Shown here piece by piece: positions 14,898 to 23,862 of a stretch of 64,000 nucleotides of DNA; positions within the stretch are counted from its first letter, which is position 1; each line of letters opens with the position of its first letter. Origin of the DNA: Lachnospiraceae bacterium (GTDB lineage: Bacteria > Bacillota > Clostridia > Lachnospirales > Lachnospiraceae); the NCBI GenBank assembly GCA_015057115.1, contig SVEZ01000001.1, positions 1 to 64,000 of the forward strand, read 5' to 3'. Both the position numbers and the translations under genes were made by a program. Under the pieces are notes generated by a model, which saw only the letters and a list, made by a program, of their open reading frames with translations, was not told the origin of the DNA and ran no database searches.

Positions 14898-15917
14898 CTA
14901 TTTTCCTTCACAGGTGTGATAGATGTGGCTTACCAGGTCAAGTACCTTGCTGCTGTAACCCCACTCATTATCATACCATGCTAACAGTTTTACAAAGTGA
15001 TCATTCAACATGATTCCGGATGTCTCGTCGAAAAGACATGTCTCTGTACATCCCTTCAAATCCTGTGAAACCACATCCTCATTTACGTAACCCACAATAC
15101 CCTTCATTTCGTTTAAGGATGCTTCTTTCACTTTTTTACAAATTGATTCGTAATCGGTTGGTGTCTTTAAACGTACCGTTAAATCTACGATGGAAACATC
15201 GTTGGTCGGTACACGGAAAGACATACCGGTTAATTTTCCTTTTACCTCCGGAATAACCAGGCCGCAGGCCTTTGCCGCACCGGTGGTGGAAGGAATAATA
15301 TTATTAAATACGGAACGACCGGTTCTCCAGTCACGACCTGCTCTGGCATCTACTGCCTTCTGCTTTGCGGTCGCTGCATGAATGGTAGACATCAATCCCT
15401 CTTCAATACCATACGCATCGTTAATAATCTTAACCAGTGGCGCAAGGCAGTTGGTTGTACAGGATGCATTGCTGACTACATCATATTCCGGCTTGTATGT
15501 GTCATGGTTAACTCCCATAACAAATGTCGGCATTACAGAATCCTTAGATGGTGCTGTAATAACAACCTTCTTTGCACCGGATTTCAGATGTGCACTTGCC
15601 TGCTCTACTGTATTGAACGCGCCGGTGGATTCGATAATGTATTCTGCTCCGCAGCTCTTCCAATCGATTTTCTCGATTTCGCTTTCGCTGAATACTTTAA
15701 TTTCCTTACCGTTTACAATGATGCATCCGTCTCCTTCTTCTACAGTTCCCGGAAATCTTCCGTGAACACTGTCGTAACGAATCATGTAAACCATATGTGG
15801 AATGTCTGCATTTCTCAAGTTAATTCCACAGAGGTTGAACTCGTCACTTCTCTCCATAATGAGACGGAAAATCACCCCGCCAATTCGTCCAAAGCCATTG
15901 ATTCCTACGTTAATCAT
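14898..15917 (-). CDS. gap: Glyceraldehyde-3-phosphate dehydrogenase
   Basis: 339 residues. The NAD-binding start INGFGRIGG, the catalytic block SNASCTTNC with the active-site Cys, HAATAKQKAVD and the C-terminal WYDNEWGYS are all present. It catalyses NAD-linked oxidation and phosphorylation of glyceraldehyde 3-phosphate in glycolysis. The ARAGRDWRTGRS segment is more like the E. coli GapA/eukaryotic branch than the usual Bacillus GapA. It stands alone, not with pgk-tpi, which occurs in Clostridia with several gap copies. Its promoter is at 15981-16009 and the terminator is shared with the XRE gene. Confidence 0.95.
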   Translation of the reverse strand: MINVGINGFGRIGGVIFRLIMERSDEFNLCGINLRNADIPHMVYMIRYDSVHGRFPGTVEEGDGCIIVNGKEIKVFSESEIEKIDWKSCGAEYIIESTGAFNTVEQASAHLKSGAKKVVITAPSKDSVMPTFVMGVNHDTYKPEYDVVSNASCTTNCLAPLVKIINDAYGIEEGLMSTIHAATAKQKAVDARAGRDWRTGRSVFNNIIPSTTGAAKACGLVIPEVKGKLTGMSFRVPTNDVSIVDLTVRLKTPTDYESICKKVKEASLNEMKGIVGYVNEDVVSQDLKGCTETCLFDETSGIMLNDHFVKLLAWYDNEWGYSSKVLDLVSHIYHTCEGK

Positions 15918-15980
15918 TGCACTTCCCCTTCTTTTTATTAAATTTTTTAGTTTCCTTGATGCCTCAGGGCACCAAGAGAA

Positions 15981-16009
15981 ATTCTAGCACAGACATTTTA
16001 AAGTTTCAA
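15981..16009 (-). promoter_or_regulatory. Promoter of gap
   Basis: On the minus strand TTGAAA (complement of 16004-16009), 17 bases, then TAGAAT (15981-15986). The 5' leader carries a short stem-loop, CTTGGTGCC with GGCATCAAG, between promoter and gene. Confidence 0.75.
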
Positions 16010-16104
16010 TGTAAATCCCCAAGAAAAATGTACTTTCTTTCAAACTTTCTTTATGAAGTTTCCGTGAAGTCTGTTATATTTCAGACTCATCCCAAAAATA
16101 GGGG

Positions 16105-16129
16105 AAGGCAGAGCCTCTCGCTCTGCCTT
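16105..16129 (-). terminator. Terminator of the small ORF at 16170
   Basis: AAGGCAGAG (16105-16113) and CTCTGCCTT (16121-16129) form a perfect 9-bp stem about 40 bases beyond the stop codon at 16170. Confidence 0.7.
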
Positions 16130-16169
16130 CTGAAGTGGTTTTTGTGACAAAATATTAAAATTGGGGAAA

Positions 16170-16421
16170 TTAAGCGTTTCTTACACGTAATGCTGCTTCC
16201 GGTGCATTTAAGGATACCGCTATCTTTCTAAGCTGGCTTGCTGCACTTGCCGCAATACGTCTGATCTTCTTCTCTTCAACTGGTGGCTCTAAGTGGAATG
16301 GGTTCATGTTCCCCTCCATGTTGTAAACCTTTTCGGTTTCAAACCAGTTGTCGTACTCATTTCTAAAATCTACATGATTCAAACTTAAACCTGTGAAATC
16401 ACTTTCCATTACTCTTAACAT
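16170..16421 (-). CDS. Small unknown protein, 83 residues, strongly promoted
   Basis: The start at 16421 is chosen because AAAGGAGAG lies about 10 bases upstream; an in-frame Met ten codons earlier has only a weak site. The acidic N-terminal half (MESDFTGLSLNH, then NEYDNWFE) is followed by a basic, Ala-rich C-terminal end (RRIAASAASQLRKIAVSLN). No Cys, no signal peptide, no membrane segment. It has its own consensus promoter (16481-16509) and terminator, so it should be abundant. I do not recognise the family. Possibilities include a small regulator or a precursor peptide, with no specific support for either. Confidence 0.6.
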   Translation of the reverse strand: MLRVMESDFTGLSLNHVDFRNEYDNWFETEKVYNMEGNMNPFHLEPPVEEKKIRRIAASAASQLRKIAVSLNAPEAALRVRNA

Positions 16422-16480
16422 GCTAAACACTCTCCTTTGTTTGCTAAACATTCTTTACTTTCTTTCTTGATCCTTGATGG

Positions 16481-16509
16481 ATTCTACTCTTGTTTTGCAA
16501 ACTTGTCAA
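16481..16509 (-). promoter_or_regulatory. Strong promoter of the small ORF, with upstream dyads
   Basis: TTGACA (complement of 16504-16509), 17 bases, TAGAAT (16481-16486). Upstream, at 16530-16555, overlapping dyads TGTATT/AATACA and AATACA/TGTATT could bind a regulator. Confidence 0.75.
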
Positions 16510-16578
16510 CACTTTTTTTAAACTATTTTTGTATTTACTTTAATACAAGTGTATTTAGAGGTTTTAAACACATTTAAT

Positions 16579-17862
16579 TCACGCTTTATCCATTTTTAAT
16601 TGCCTTATTAATTCCTTTGCTTTTCGCACTTCTTCGTTATCCGGTTCGTACTCCGGACTGTAACGGACTTTAATATAAATCTGTCTCAGTTCCTCCGCGC
16701 TTTTTTCCTGTTCCCCATAAAACATTGCCATCCTGCCAATATCCTTACTGGTATCCCCCGGGTTCCAAAAAGCACCCCGCTTTAATATCAGCAACAAATA
16801 TTGTCGATAGGTTGCCCGAATTTTTCCCCGGTTGCCTTTTTCCTTGCGCTGCCTTTTCTCTCCTTCGCCGCTCTCATGAACCATAACAAAAGCAGGCTTC
16901 GATAATCTTCGATGCCGGCGAACCAACTTTCGTCTTTCCATCCGCGGAATAATATAGCGCAGTAGCAAAGCCACTACTACAATTGCCGCAATTATCAGAA
17001 GTACCAAAAGCACCTTCTCATTTACCGGCGGAGCCTGAACTCCTTTTGTGGTTTTATCCACCACCCGTTCGGTGTCATCAAAGTATTTTGCCTCTTTTCC
17101 GTGAAAAAGCGAGTCCGCATACACATAGGCATCCCGCAGCTTATCCGTAACATACACAGCGATGGCAGCCATCCACTGCATGAGATATCCCAAGCCGACA
17201 AAAATGCCCGTATAGACATTAATCCAATCCAACCGTTCAAACTGCATTAAAAACTTTGATACCCCGGCACAAACCAGCGCCAGCGCTCCCATAGCCACCC
17301 CGTTTATGATTTTTACCCGATTATCGGAAAGGGCCCCCAGTCGAAGCTGTCGCAGGCAGAAGCTGCCAATAATCACATACAAAAGCGCCAGAAAATAAGT
17401 ATCGAATCCTTTGTGCAAACTAAAAAAGTTGATAAACATCAACACGATTCCCGGTATCAGCCCCGCAATAAAGTTTCGCTTGTAGCTCCAATATACCAGG
17501 TCGTAATTGGAGATAAACACAATCGCCAACAGATAGATCATCACCGGAACAATCGTGATGGCAAACCAATGCTCCTTCATAAAAATCAGCTGTACAATAT
17601 AATCTCGCTGATAACGGTCTGCTATGCGTACCGCAAACTGGTCATTGGATATAAAGATAAGCCCCAGTAGCGGTAAAAGCAACGCCGGCAGGCGTAGAAA
17701 GAGATAGTCTCTCAAACGGTATGAGAGATCCATTGCTACACCTGCCAGCAAAATTACCACTGCAATATAACCATATTCGTTGCGCTCAGGCACAGTCAGA
17801 CACACGGCGGAACCCCAGAGACATAAGCCACCCATAACACGGAATGCCATTACTTCTGCCAT
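16579..17862 (-). CDS. Membrane protein with C-terminal DUF4129-like domain (second copy)
   Basis: 427 residues. About 8-9 hydrophobic segments occupy the first 230, a further one lies near residue 290 (VLLVLLIIAAIVVVALLL), then a basic linker and a cytosolic domain with IRATYRQYLLLILKRG and VRYSPEYEPDNEEVRKAKEL. That end matches the DUF4129-like tails found beside MoxR/DUF58 genes. It is paralogous to the gene at 17875 (same layout and matching YRQYLL and VRYS-DYEP motifs). The four-gene set is widespread and probably concerns the cell envelope, but its biochemical role is not settled. AAGGAGGAG precedes ATG, 12 bases after the upstream stop. Confidence 0.75.
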   Translation of the reverse strand: MAEVMAFRVMGGLCLWGSAVCLTVPERNEYGYIAVVILLAGVAMDLSYRLRDYLFLRLPALLLPLLGLIFISNDQFAVRIADRYQRDYIVQLIFMKEHWFAITIVPVMIYLLAIVFISNYDLVYWSYKRNFIAGLIPGIVLMFINFFSLHKGFDTYFLALLYVIIGSFCLRQLRLGALSDNRVKIINGVAMGALALVCAGVSKFLMQFERLDWINVYTGIFVGLGYLMQWMAAIAVYVTDKLRDAYVYADSLFHGKEAKYFDDTERVVDKTTKGVQAPPVNEKVLLVLLIIAAIVVVALLLRYIIPRMERRKLVRRHRRLSKPAFVMVHESGEGEKRQRKEKGNRGKIRATYRQYLLLILKRGAFWNPGDTSKDIGRMAMFYGEQEKSAEELRQIYIKVRYSPEYEPDNEEVRKAKELIRQLKMDKA

Positions 17863-17874
17863 GATTTCTCCTCC

Positions 17875-19101
17875 TTACTTGCCTGCTTTTAATTGTTTCA
17901 ACAACTGCTTCGCTCTTCGAACTTCCGAACCGGTAGGCTCGTAATCCTCAGAGTAACGCACTTTTACATACAACTCCCGGAGTTCCTTTTCCTCTGCACG
18001 TTGGCCAAAAGCCTCTTCGTTCTTGTCCATTACATCCCCGCTGGTATCCGATTGTCGTATTCGTATTCCCTGTCCAACATTGTAGAGCAGATATTGCCTA
18101 TAGATATTTCGGAGTCGTCCCCTTGCACTGCGTTCTTTTTTCCTCGCCTTCTCGTAATAATAGTCATACTCACAACTAAGCGTATCCTGATCACCCATAT
18201 AATAATTCGGACGTTGATGATCCCGGATATAGCGAATAAAAAAGTACAGAATTACCACCAGCGCAATGATCCCGACAATCACCAGTACGGCGATTACCCT
18301 ATTCGCATACATCTGGTCTTTCGTTATAAGTTGTGCTTTTTCCTCAAAGCGACGCTCTCCCCATGGCTTCTGTTCCGGCAAATTCTTCGCATACTTATCG
18401 GCAATTTTGTCGTACTTGTCATAAAATTTTGCGGGTTTTCTCGTTATCAGCACCACTAGGTTTGCGAACGCATTCAGGATAATTCCCAGTGGAAGTAGCA
18501 GAATCTCCGCGATCATACTCCAATCCAACAGTCCCAGAAGCGTTACCCCTCCGGCCAGAACCGTCGCAAGCAGTAAAGTTCCAAATAACATTGCGCCATT
18601 CAGCACCCTTACCTTCCAACTCTTCGTAGTTCCCAAACGTAATATCCTGAGAATATAACTTCCCAGAAGCACAAAGCCCAACAAGAACAGATATTCATCA
18701 TAAACCTTCTTCTGCATGTAAAAGTTTACCATGACCATGTAGCATAACGTTATGATGACAGATAATATCAAGCCTTTAAAAAACAGCCTCTGAAATTCCC
18801 AAAAGATTGTATCATACCGCTCACTGATTCCGATGTATATAAAATATCCGGTCATGATCAGCGGCGCCACCCAAAGTATTCCGTCATGTGCCAACGGCAC
18901 CGTCAGGAGCGGCAATACTGCCGGCAAAAATCGAAGTCGGTCATGCTCCTTAAGCTGATAAGAAATCGCTGCCGTAATCGCACACACTCCATAGATAGCT
19001 GCAAAAAACGGATAATCGTTCGTCAGATCGCTCACTGGAATAGTTGCAGCCATCACCAGGCAAAGCCATGTGAGGGTTCGCAAAACAAACATTTCCGCCA
19101 C
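17875..19101 (-). CDS. Membrane protein with C-terminal DUF4129-like domain (first copy)
   Basis: 408 residues from a GTG at 19101, chosen because AGGAGG lies seven bases upstream and because the protein then begins VAEMF, parallel to the paralogue's MAEVMAF. Its GTG shares one base with the TAG of the upstream DUF58 gene (TAGTG), implying translational coupling. N-terminal membrane segments, a later single segment (VIAVLVIVGIIALVVILYFF) and a C-terminal domain LRNIYRQYLLYNVGQG with VRYSEDYEPTGSEVRRAKQL. Probably acts with the AAA ATPase and DUF58 protein of the same operon. Confidence 0.75.
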   Translation of the reverse strand: MAEMFVLRTLTWLCLVMAATIPVSDLTNDYPFFAAIYGVCAITAAISYQLKEHDRLRFLPAVLPLLTVPLAHDGILWVAPLIMTGYFIYIGISERYDTIFWEFQRLFFKGLILSVIITLCYMVMVNFYMQKKVYDEYLFLLGFVLLGSYILRILRLGTTKSWKVRVLNGAMLFGTLLLATVLAGGVTLLGLLDWSMIAEILLLPLGIILNAFANLVVLITRKPAKFYDKYDKIADKYAKNLPEQKPWGERRFEEKAQLITKDQMYANRVIAVLVIVGIIALVVILYFFIRYIRDHQRPNYYMGDQDTLSCEYDYYYEKARKKERSARGRLRNIYRQYLLYNVGQGIRIRQSDTSGDVMDKNEEAFGQRAEEKELRELYVKVRYSEDYEPTGSEVRRAKQLLKQLKAGK

Positions 19102-20177
19102 TATTTTTCCTCCTCCCTGCCTTCTCCGGTTAAAATGCAAAGTTCATGCTCCGACATTTCCCGGAAGGAATCTACAATAGGCTGATCCTGCGCCGTAAGG
19201 GGCGGTGTCACCAGAATATAGCTGGTGCCGGATTTTTTTCGTTTGCGGCAACGTGCCTGTAAATCAGCAAAGGTTCCGATGCTCTTGGTTTCCGCACATC
19301 CCAGGGCGTACATCAGGGTGCGGAAATGATTGTTTCCAAGACCTTCTTCCATCCATTTAAACTCTCCCAAGGGTCCCCGTAATGCCCCATTGGTAAAAAA
19401 TTCATAGACCACATGCATTTTTTCCAGCTTCTCGCACACGGTTCGTACAATCTTGAAGCACTCTTCCAGATCGCTGTCCGTTCCGTTCTCCGTGTTAAGA
19501 ACCACCGTCGCTTTTACCTCCATGGTATGGTCGTACTGCTTGACGTAAAGCTGTCCCGCCTGTGCAGTCTTGGTCCAGGAAATACTCTTCATAGGCTCTC
19601 TTCCCGTATATTCACGGAATCCCATGGTGAGTACCGGATCTTCAAAAATGAATCGCCGCACGGACAAATCTCCTAGGAAGCCGCCCAACGCCTCCAATGC
19701 CACCGGATCTTCCGTGTTTCTCGGCATAATTACAACCCTTTCCCGGGATTGTCCACTCTTCACATAAGACTGGATTCCCAAAAGGTCACCAATTTCTATC
19801 TTATATTCGTTCTGCTCATACTCGCCACGCTTGTCAAAGGAAAAATGCATTTGCAGCTTCGCTTTCCCGTGAGGCAACACGTATAGCTTAAAGTTGGATG
19901 CCATGTTAAAAAGCAAAGCGTTGGTGTTCTGCGCAATCCATTCCGGGGATTCCTCAATCTTGATTCCCGCCGGAAGATTTTCAAAAATACGCACATACAT
20001 CATAGGCAAAATCCAGGTGTTTGCCACATAGGTCGTCTGGGTAATAACCTCCTCCGGTTCCGCTAAAATACGGTCATAGGAGGACTTGTAGCGCAGATGC
20101 CCTACAGAGCGTTTCGACCAGATGAGCTCTAAGTAAACCACCAGTGCAATCAGCACCAATACAACAGCAATTATCAT
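19101..20177 (-). CDS. DUF58-family protein
   Basis: 358 residues beginning with one membrane helix (IIAVVLVLIALVVYLELI), then a beta-rich region and the conserved block GREPMKSISWTKTAQAGQLY characteristic of DUF58 proteins, followed by a vWA-like region. It sits four bases after the MoxR-type ATPase gene and overlaps the next start by one base. MoxR-DUF58 pairs are thought to act together in assembling or activating envelope complexes; the target here is unknown. Confidence 0.85.
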   Translation of the reverse strand: MIIAVVLVLIALVVYLELIWSKRSVGHLRYKSSYDRILAEPEEVITQTTYVANTWILPMMYVRIFENLPAGIKIEESPEWIAQNTNALLFNMASNFKLYVLPHGKAKLQMHFSFDKRGEYEQNEYKIEIGDLLGIQSYVKSGQSRERVVIMPRNTEDPVALEALGGFLGDLSVRRFIFEDPVLTMGFREYTGREPMKSISWTKTAQAGQLYVKQYDHTMEVKATVVLNTENGTDSDLEECFKIVRTVCEKLEKMHVVYEFFTNGALRGPLGEFKWMEEGLGNNHFRTLMYALGCAETKSIGTFADLQARCRKRKKSGTSYILVTPPLTAQDQPIVDSFREMSEHELCILTGEGREEEK

Positions 20178-20180
20178 AGT

Positions 20181-21116
20181 CTATAGTCTCTCCAACGGTA
20201 CTGCAATTTTTGTAAGCAAATCCTCCATATAGTTTTCCGCATCCTTGGTGTTTCCTGTGGGGATACGATGAGGCAATACGCACATTGCTTCTCTTTTTAC
20301 ATCCTCAGGAATCACATAGTCTCTGCCTTCCATAGCCGCCACAATCTGAGAAGCTTTATAAAGCGCCAGACCACCACGGGTAGAAACACCGCATACCAAA
20401 TGTTTATCTTCACGAGTTGCTGTAATAATATTCATCATATATTCAACCACTTCGTCACTAACCTTTACCTTGGCAATTTCTTCTTTGCAGGCAAAAAGCT
20501 CTTCCTTTGACACCACCGGTTGAAGTTCTTCCAATAAGGAAACCGTTTCTTTTCTTCTTAAGACCTCAATTTCCTGCTCTTTTTCCATATAACCCATGGA
20601 CAATCGCATAAAGAAACGGTCCATCTGGGCTTCCGGAAGCGGGAAGGTTCCATAGGATTCGATGGGGTTCTGGGTTGCCATTACCATGTAAGGCTCCTCC
20701 ATGGGATAAGTGTTTCCGTCAATGGAAATCTGTTTCTCCTCCATGGTCTCCAACAGTGCCGCCTGGGTTCTCGGGGTTGCACGGTTAATTTCGTCTGCCA
20801 GAATGATGTTGGCAAAAAGCGGTCCCTTGCGGAACTCAAATTCCCCGGTCTTCTGATTGTAAAAGTGAATACCGGTTAAATCCGAAGGAAGCAAGTCCGG
20901 CGTAAACTGTATACGCTTGAAATCCCCTCCGATGCTTTTGGAAAAAGCGCGCAGTAACATGGTCTTTCCGGTTCCCGGTACATCTTCCAACAACACATGG
21001 CCCCCACCAAGGAAGCATACCAAAACCTGCTTCATTACCTCTTCTTTTCCATAAATAATTTTGCTGACATTTCCCACGATCTTGTTCGTGTAATCCATCA
21101 CCATAGTTTGATTCAT
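20181..21116 (-). CDS. MoxR-family AAA ATPase
   Basis: 311 residues. Walker A DVPGTGKT, Walker B NIILADEINRATPRTQAALLE, and MVMATQNPIESYGTFPLPEAQ followed by DRF are hallmark MoxR blocks. First gene of the MoxR-DUF58-DUF4129-DUF4129 operon; GGAGGGACGT precedes its ATG. Chaperone-like remodelling ATPase in the cytosol, expected to act on the neighbouring proteins. Confidence 0.92.
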   Translation of the reverse strand: MNQTMVMDYTNKIVGNVSKIIYGKEEVMKQVLVCFLGGGHVLLEDVPGTGKTMLLRAFSKSIGGDFKRIQFTPDLLPSDLTGIHFYNQKTGEFEFRKGPLFANIILADEINRATPRTQAALLETMEEKQISIDGNTYPMEEPYMVMATQNPIESYGTFPLPEAQMDRFFMRLSMGYMEKEQEIEVLRRKETVSLLEELQPVVSKEELFACKEEIAKVKVSDEVVEYMMNIITATREDKHLVCGVSTRGGLALYKASQIVAAMEGRDYVIPEDVKREAMCVLPHRIPTGNTKDAENYMEDLLTKIAVPLERL

Positions 21117-21230
21117 ACGTCCCTCCTGATTTAGCTTTTTTTAACCATGGTATAAAGGTATAACTTTTTTCACAGAAAAGCAATACTTTCGTGCAACTTT
21201 ATGAAAATTTAAGAATTGACGCGAAACAAA

Positions 21231-21262
21231 AAAAGAGGCACGAACAAGCCCGTGCCTCTTTT
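21231..21262 (-). terminator. Terminator of the riboflavin operon
   Basis: AAAAGAGGCACG (21231-21242) and CGTGCCTCTTTT (21251-21262) form a perfect 12-bp stem with a T-run on the minus strand, about 50 bases past the ribH stop. Confidence 0.88.
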
Positions 21263-21310
21263 ATGTTTCTTCCGCAATATCTCACCGATCCGCGTGCCGG
21301 TGCTTCGATT

Positions 21311-21775
21311 TTACACCTGTCCCAGCACGTTCGCCATCTCAATGGCACCTAACGCGCAGTCGTAGCCTTTGTTTCCGGCTTTGGTGCCGGCGCGCTCGAT
21401 TGCCTGCTCGATATTGTCGGTGGTAAGGACGCCAAACATTACCGGAATGCCACTAGCTAAAGATACCTGAGCGATGCCTTTACTCACTTCGCTGCATACA
21501 TAATCATAATGGCTGGTGCTGCCCCGGATTACGGCACCCACACAAATGATGGCATCGTACTTGCGACTTTCCGCCATTTTCTTAGCTACCACGGGGATTT
21601 CAAAGGCTCCCGGTACCCAAGCCAAATCGATGTTGTCATCTTCTACACCGTGACGAGTTAATCCGTCCACAGCGCCTCCAATCAGCTTGGATGTGATAAA
21701 CTCATTAAAACGGGCAGCCACAATGCCCACCTTCATATTCTCTTTTGCTACTACGTTTCCTGATAAAACCTGCAT
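21311..21775 (-). CDS. ribH: 6,7-dimethyl-8-ribityllumazine synthase
   Basis: 154 residues, the normal length. AARFNEFIT at the start, [28 protein letters not shown] and [16 protein letters not shown] are standard lumazine synthase blocks. Condenses the pyrimidine intermediate with 3,4-dihydroxybutanone phosphate, the penultimate riboflavin step. Last gene of the rib operon. Confidence 0.96.
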   Translation of the reverse strand: MQVLSGNVVAKENMKVGIVAARFNEFITSKLIGGAVDGLTRHGVEDDNIDLAWVPGAFEIPVVAKKMAESRKYDAIICVGAVIRGSTSHYDYVCSEVSKGIAQVSLASGIPVMFGVLTTDNIEQAIERAGTKAGNKGYDCALGAIEMANVLGQV

Positions 21776-21815
21776 TTTTGTTTCCTCCTACGAAATCTTG
21801 TTTCTTTATGATACA

Positions 21816-23027
21816 TTACTGGGCAATTCGGAAGGTTTCTTCCGTCATAATATGTCCCATTTTTTCTTTCTTGGTTTTTAAATAGAACGCATCGAATTTC
21901 TGTGCTTTTATCTCAATCGGCACCCGCTCTTTAATGGAAATACCATACCCGTTAAGGCCATAGACTTTTTCCGGATTGTTGGTAAGCAGGCGAAGCTCTT
22001 TTGCTCCCAACTCCCGCAAAATCTGAGCACCAATCCAATATTCCCGAAGATCCGGGGCAAACCCCAACTTCACATTAGCCTCCACCGTATCAAAGCCCTG
22101 CTCCTGCAGTTCGTATGCTTTTAATTTGTTAATAAGTCCAATGCCTCTACCTTCCTGCCGCATGTACAAAAGCACACCCCTGCCTTCTTTTTCAATCTGC
22201 CGCATGGCGGCTTCCAACTGCTTTCCGCAGTCGCAGCGCATGGAATGAAAAACGTCCCCTGTAAGACACTCGGAATGTACACGGCACAAAAGATCCATGC
22301 CGTCCCCGATTTCTCCTTTTACCAAAGCTACGTGGTGCTCCCCGGTTAAAGTATTGATAAAACCGTAAGCCTTAAATTCCCCGAAATCCGTAGGCATTTT
22401 TACTACCGCTTCTTTTTTTACAAAGGTTTCATGCAACCGCATGTAATCCTGCAAATCCGCAATAGTGATAAAGGTAAGGTTATGCTCTTTTGCCAGCTTA
22501 TCCAATTCCGGCTTGCGCATCATATGTCCGTCCTCTGCCATAATCTCGCAGCAAAGACCACACTCTGTCAGCCCTGCCAGACGCATAAGGTCTACGGTGG
22601 CTTCCGTGTGCCCGTTTCGTGTGAGGACACCACCTTTTTTTGCAATCAGCGGAAAGCAATGTCCGGGTCTTCTGAATTCCTCCGGTTTTGCATCCAGCTC
22701 TGCTGCCCGCCGCATGGTCATGGCTCTTTCGTATGCGGAAATTCCGGTGGTAGTGTCCCTGTGATCGATGCTTACGGTAAAAGCGGTTTCATGGTTATCC
22801 GTGTTCTTCGTCACCATAGGCGGAATATTTAACCGCTCTGCAATCTCTTCCGACATAGGCATACAAATCAGCCCCTTGCCCATACTTGCCATGAAGTTCA
22901 CCTGCTCTCCGGTTACGGTTTGGGCGGCACAAATCAAATCTCCTTCATTTTCCCGATCGTCATCGTCAGTAACCAGAATCATTTTTCCCTTTCTTAAATC
23001 ATCCAATGCCTGCTTTATTGTATCCAT
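21816..23027 (-). CDS. ribBA: Bifunctional DHBP synthase / GTP cyclohydrolase II
   Basis: 403 residues. The first ~200 residues are 3,4-dihydroxy-2-butanone-4-phosphate synthase ([30 protein letters not shown]). The second half is GTP cyclohydrolase II with zinc Cys in [12 protein letters not shown] and MRCDCGKQL, and RQEGRGIGL. Supplies both precursors for the lumazine ring. It lies between ribE and ribH with short gaps, as in Bacillus-type rib operons. Confidence 0.96.
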   Translation of the reverse strand: MDTIKQALDDLRKGKMILVTDDDDRENEGDLICAAQTVTGEQVNFMASMGKGLICMPMSEEIAERLNIPPMVTKNTDNHETAFTVSIDHRDTTTGISAYERAMTMRRAAELDAKPEEFRRPGHCFPLIAKKGGVLTRNGHTEATVDLMRLAGLTECGLCCEIMAEDGHMMRKPELDKLAKEHNLTFITIADLQDYMRLHETFVKKEAVVKMPTDFGEFKAYGFINTLTGEHHVALVKGEIGDGMDLLCRVHSECLTGDVFHSMRCDCGKQLEAAMRQIEKEGRGVLLYMRQEGRGIGLINKLKAYELQEQGFDTVEANVKLGFAPDLREYWIGAQILRELGAKELRLLTNNPEKVYGLNGYGISIKERVPIEIKAQKFDAFYLKTKKEKMGHIMTEETFRIAQ

Positions 23028-23047
23028 TTTTCCTTCTCCTTCTTCTA

Positions 23048-23686
23048 TTAAAAGTATCCATGTTCCGTCAGAAAATCCATGGTAATCTTTTTTTCTTTTT
23101 TCTCTTCTTCCTCTTTGCCCATTAGGCGCTTTACATACTTTCCAAGAATGTCATTTTCCAGATTCACGGTTTGTCCCCGTTTCCAGGTTTCCATGTTGGT
23201 CTCTTTTCGTGTGTGGGGAATCAGGGATACGTGGAAGGCTTCCTCCTCCAGCTTTGCCACCGTAAGGCTTACGCCGTCAATGGCAATGGAGCCTTTTTCC
23301 ACGATTCCATCCAAAATTTCCTTTCCGGCTCTGACTTCTACCCAGACCGCATTCTGCTCTTCCTTCACTTCGCCGATTACTCCGGTGCCGTCAATATGTC
23401 CGCTGACAATATGACCGCCAAACCGCCCGTCTGCTGCCATGGCGCGTTCCAGATTCACCGGGGTTCCCGGTTTTAATGCTCCCAAGTCCGTCATGCGCAG
23501 GGTTTGGGGCATCACGTCTGCGGTAAAATCCTCTGCACCCTTATGTGTCACTGTCAGGCAAACTCCGTTTACCGCAATGCTGTCTCCGATTTTGGTTCCT
23601 TCCAACACCTTTTTTGCCCGGATTCGGAGATTACCCGGGGCATTCGCCAAAAGGGTGCCGGTTTCTTCTATAATTCCTGTAAACAT
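23048..23686 (-). CDS. ribE: Riboflavin synthase, alpha subunit
   Basis: 212 residues. It starts [10 protein letters not shown], and the two lumazine-binding repeats each show a [13 protein letters not shown] or [13 protein letters not shown] block and the [11 protein letters not shown] segment. Dismutates two lumazines to riboflavin. Second gene of the operon; between it and ribD lies a palindromic insertion. Confidence 0.95.
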   Translation of the reverse strand: MFTGIIEETGTLLANAPGNLRIRAKKVLEGTKIGDSIAVNGVCLTVTHKGAEDFTADVMPQTLRMTDLGALKPGTPVNLERAMAADGRFGGHIVSGHIDGTGVIGEVKEEQNAVWVEVRAGKEILDGIVEKGSIAIDGVSLTVAKLEEEAFHVSLIPHTRKETNMETWKRGQTVNLENDILGKYVKRLMGKEEEEKKEKKITMDFLTEHGYF

Positions 23687-23730
23687 ATTTTTCCTCGACT
23701 TTCTTATTACTTATCGCCGGTAGTCGCCCG

Positions 23731-23862
23731 GCAAGTGCTGCATCTCCCTCACATGGACGCTCTCGCTCAACTTCCGACGTAGCGGTACATAAGGCACCGC
23801 TTCGCACTGCCTAAGTACCGACGTCTCCAGATGCCATGCTTCCGGGATATGCAGCACTTGGC
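23731..23862. mobile_element. Palindromic MITE-like insertion at the ribD 3' end
   Basis: A ~130-bp segment is bounded by inverted arms sharing CAAGTGCTGCAT (23732-23743, complement at 23849-23860, extended by TCCC). Inside, CGGTACATAAGGCA pairs imperfectly with TGCCTAAGTACCG, so the whole would fold into one long hairpin. It codes for nothing itself but contains the ribD stop codon. No transposase is present, so any mobility would be in trans. Recognition is by structure only. Confidence 0.6.
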
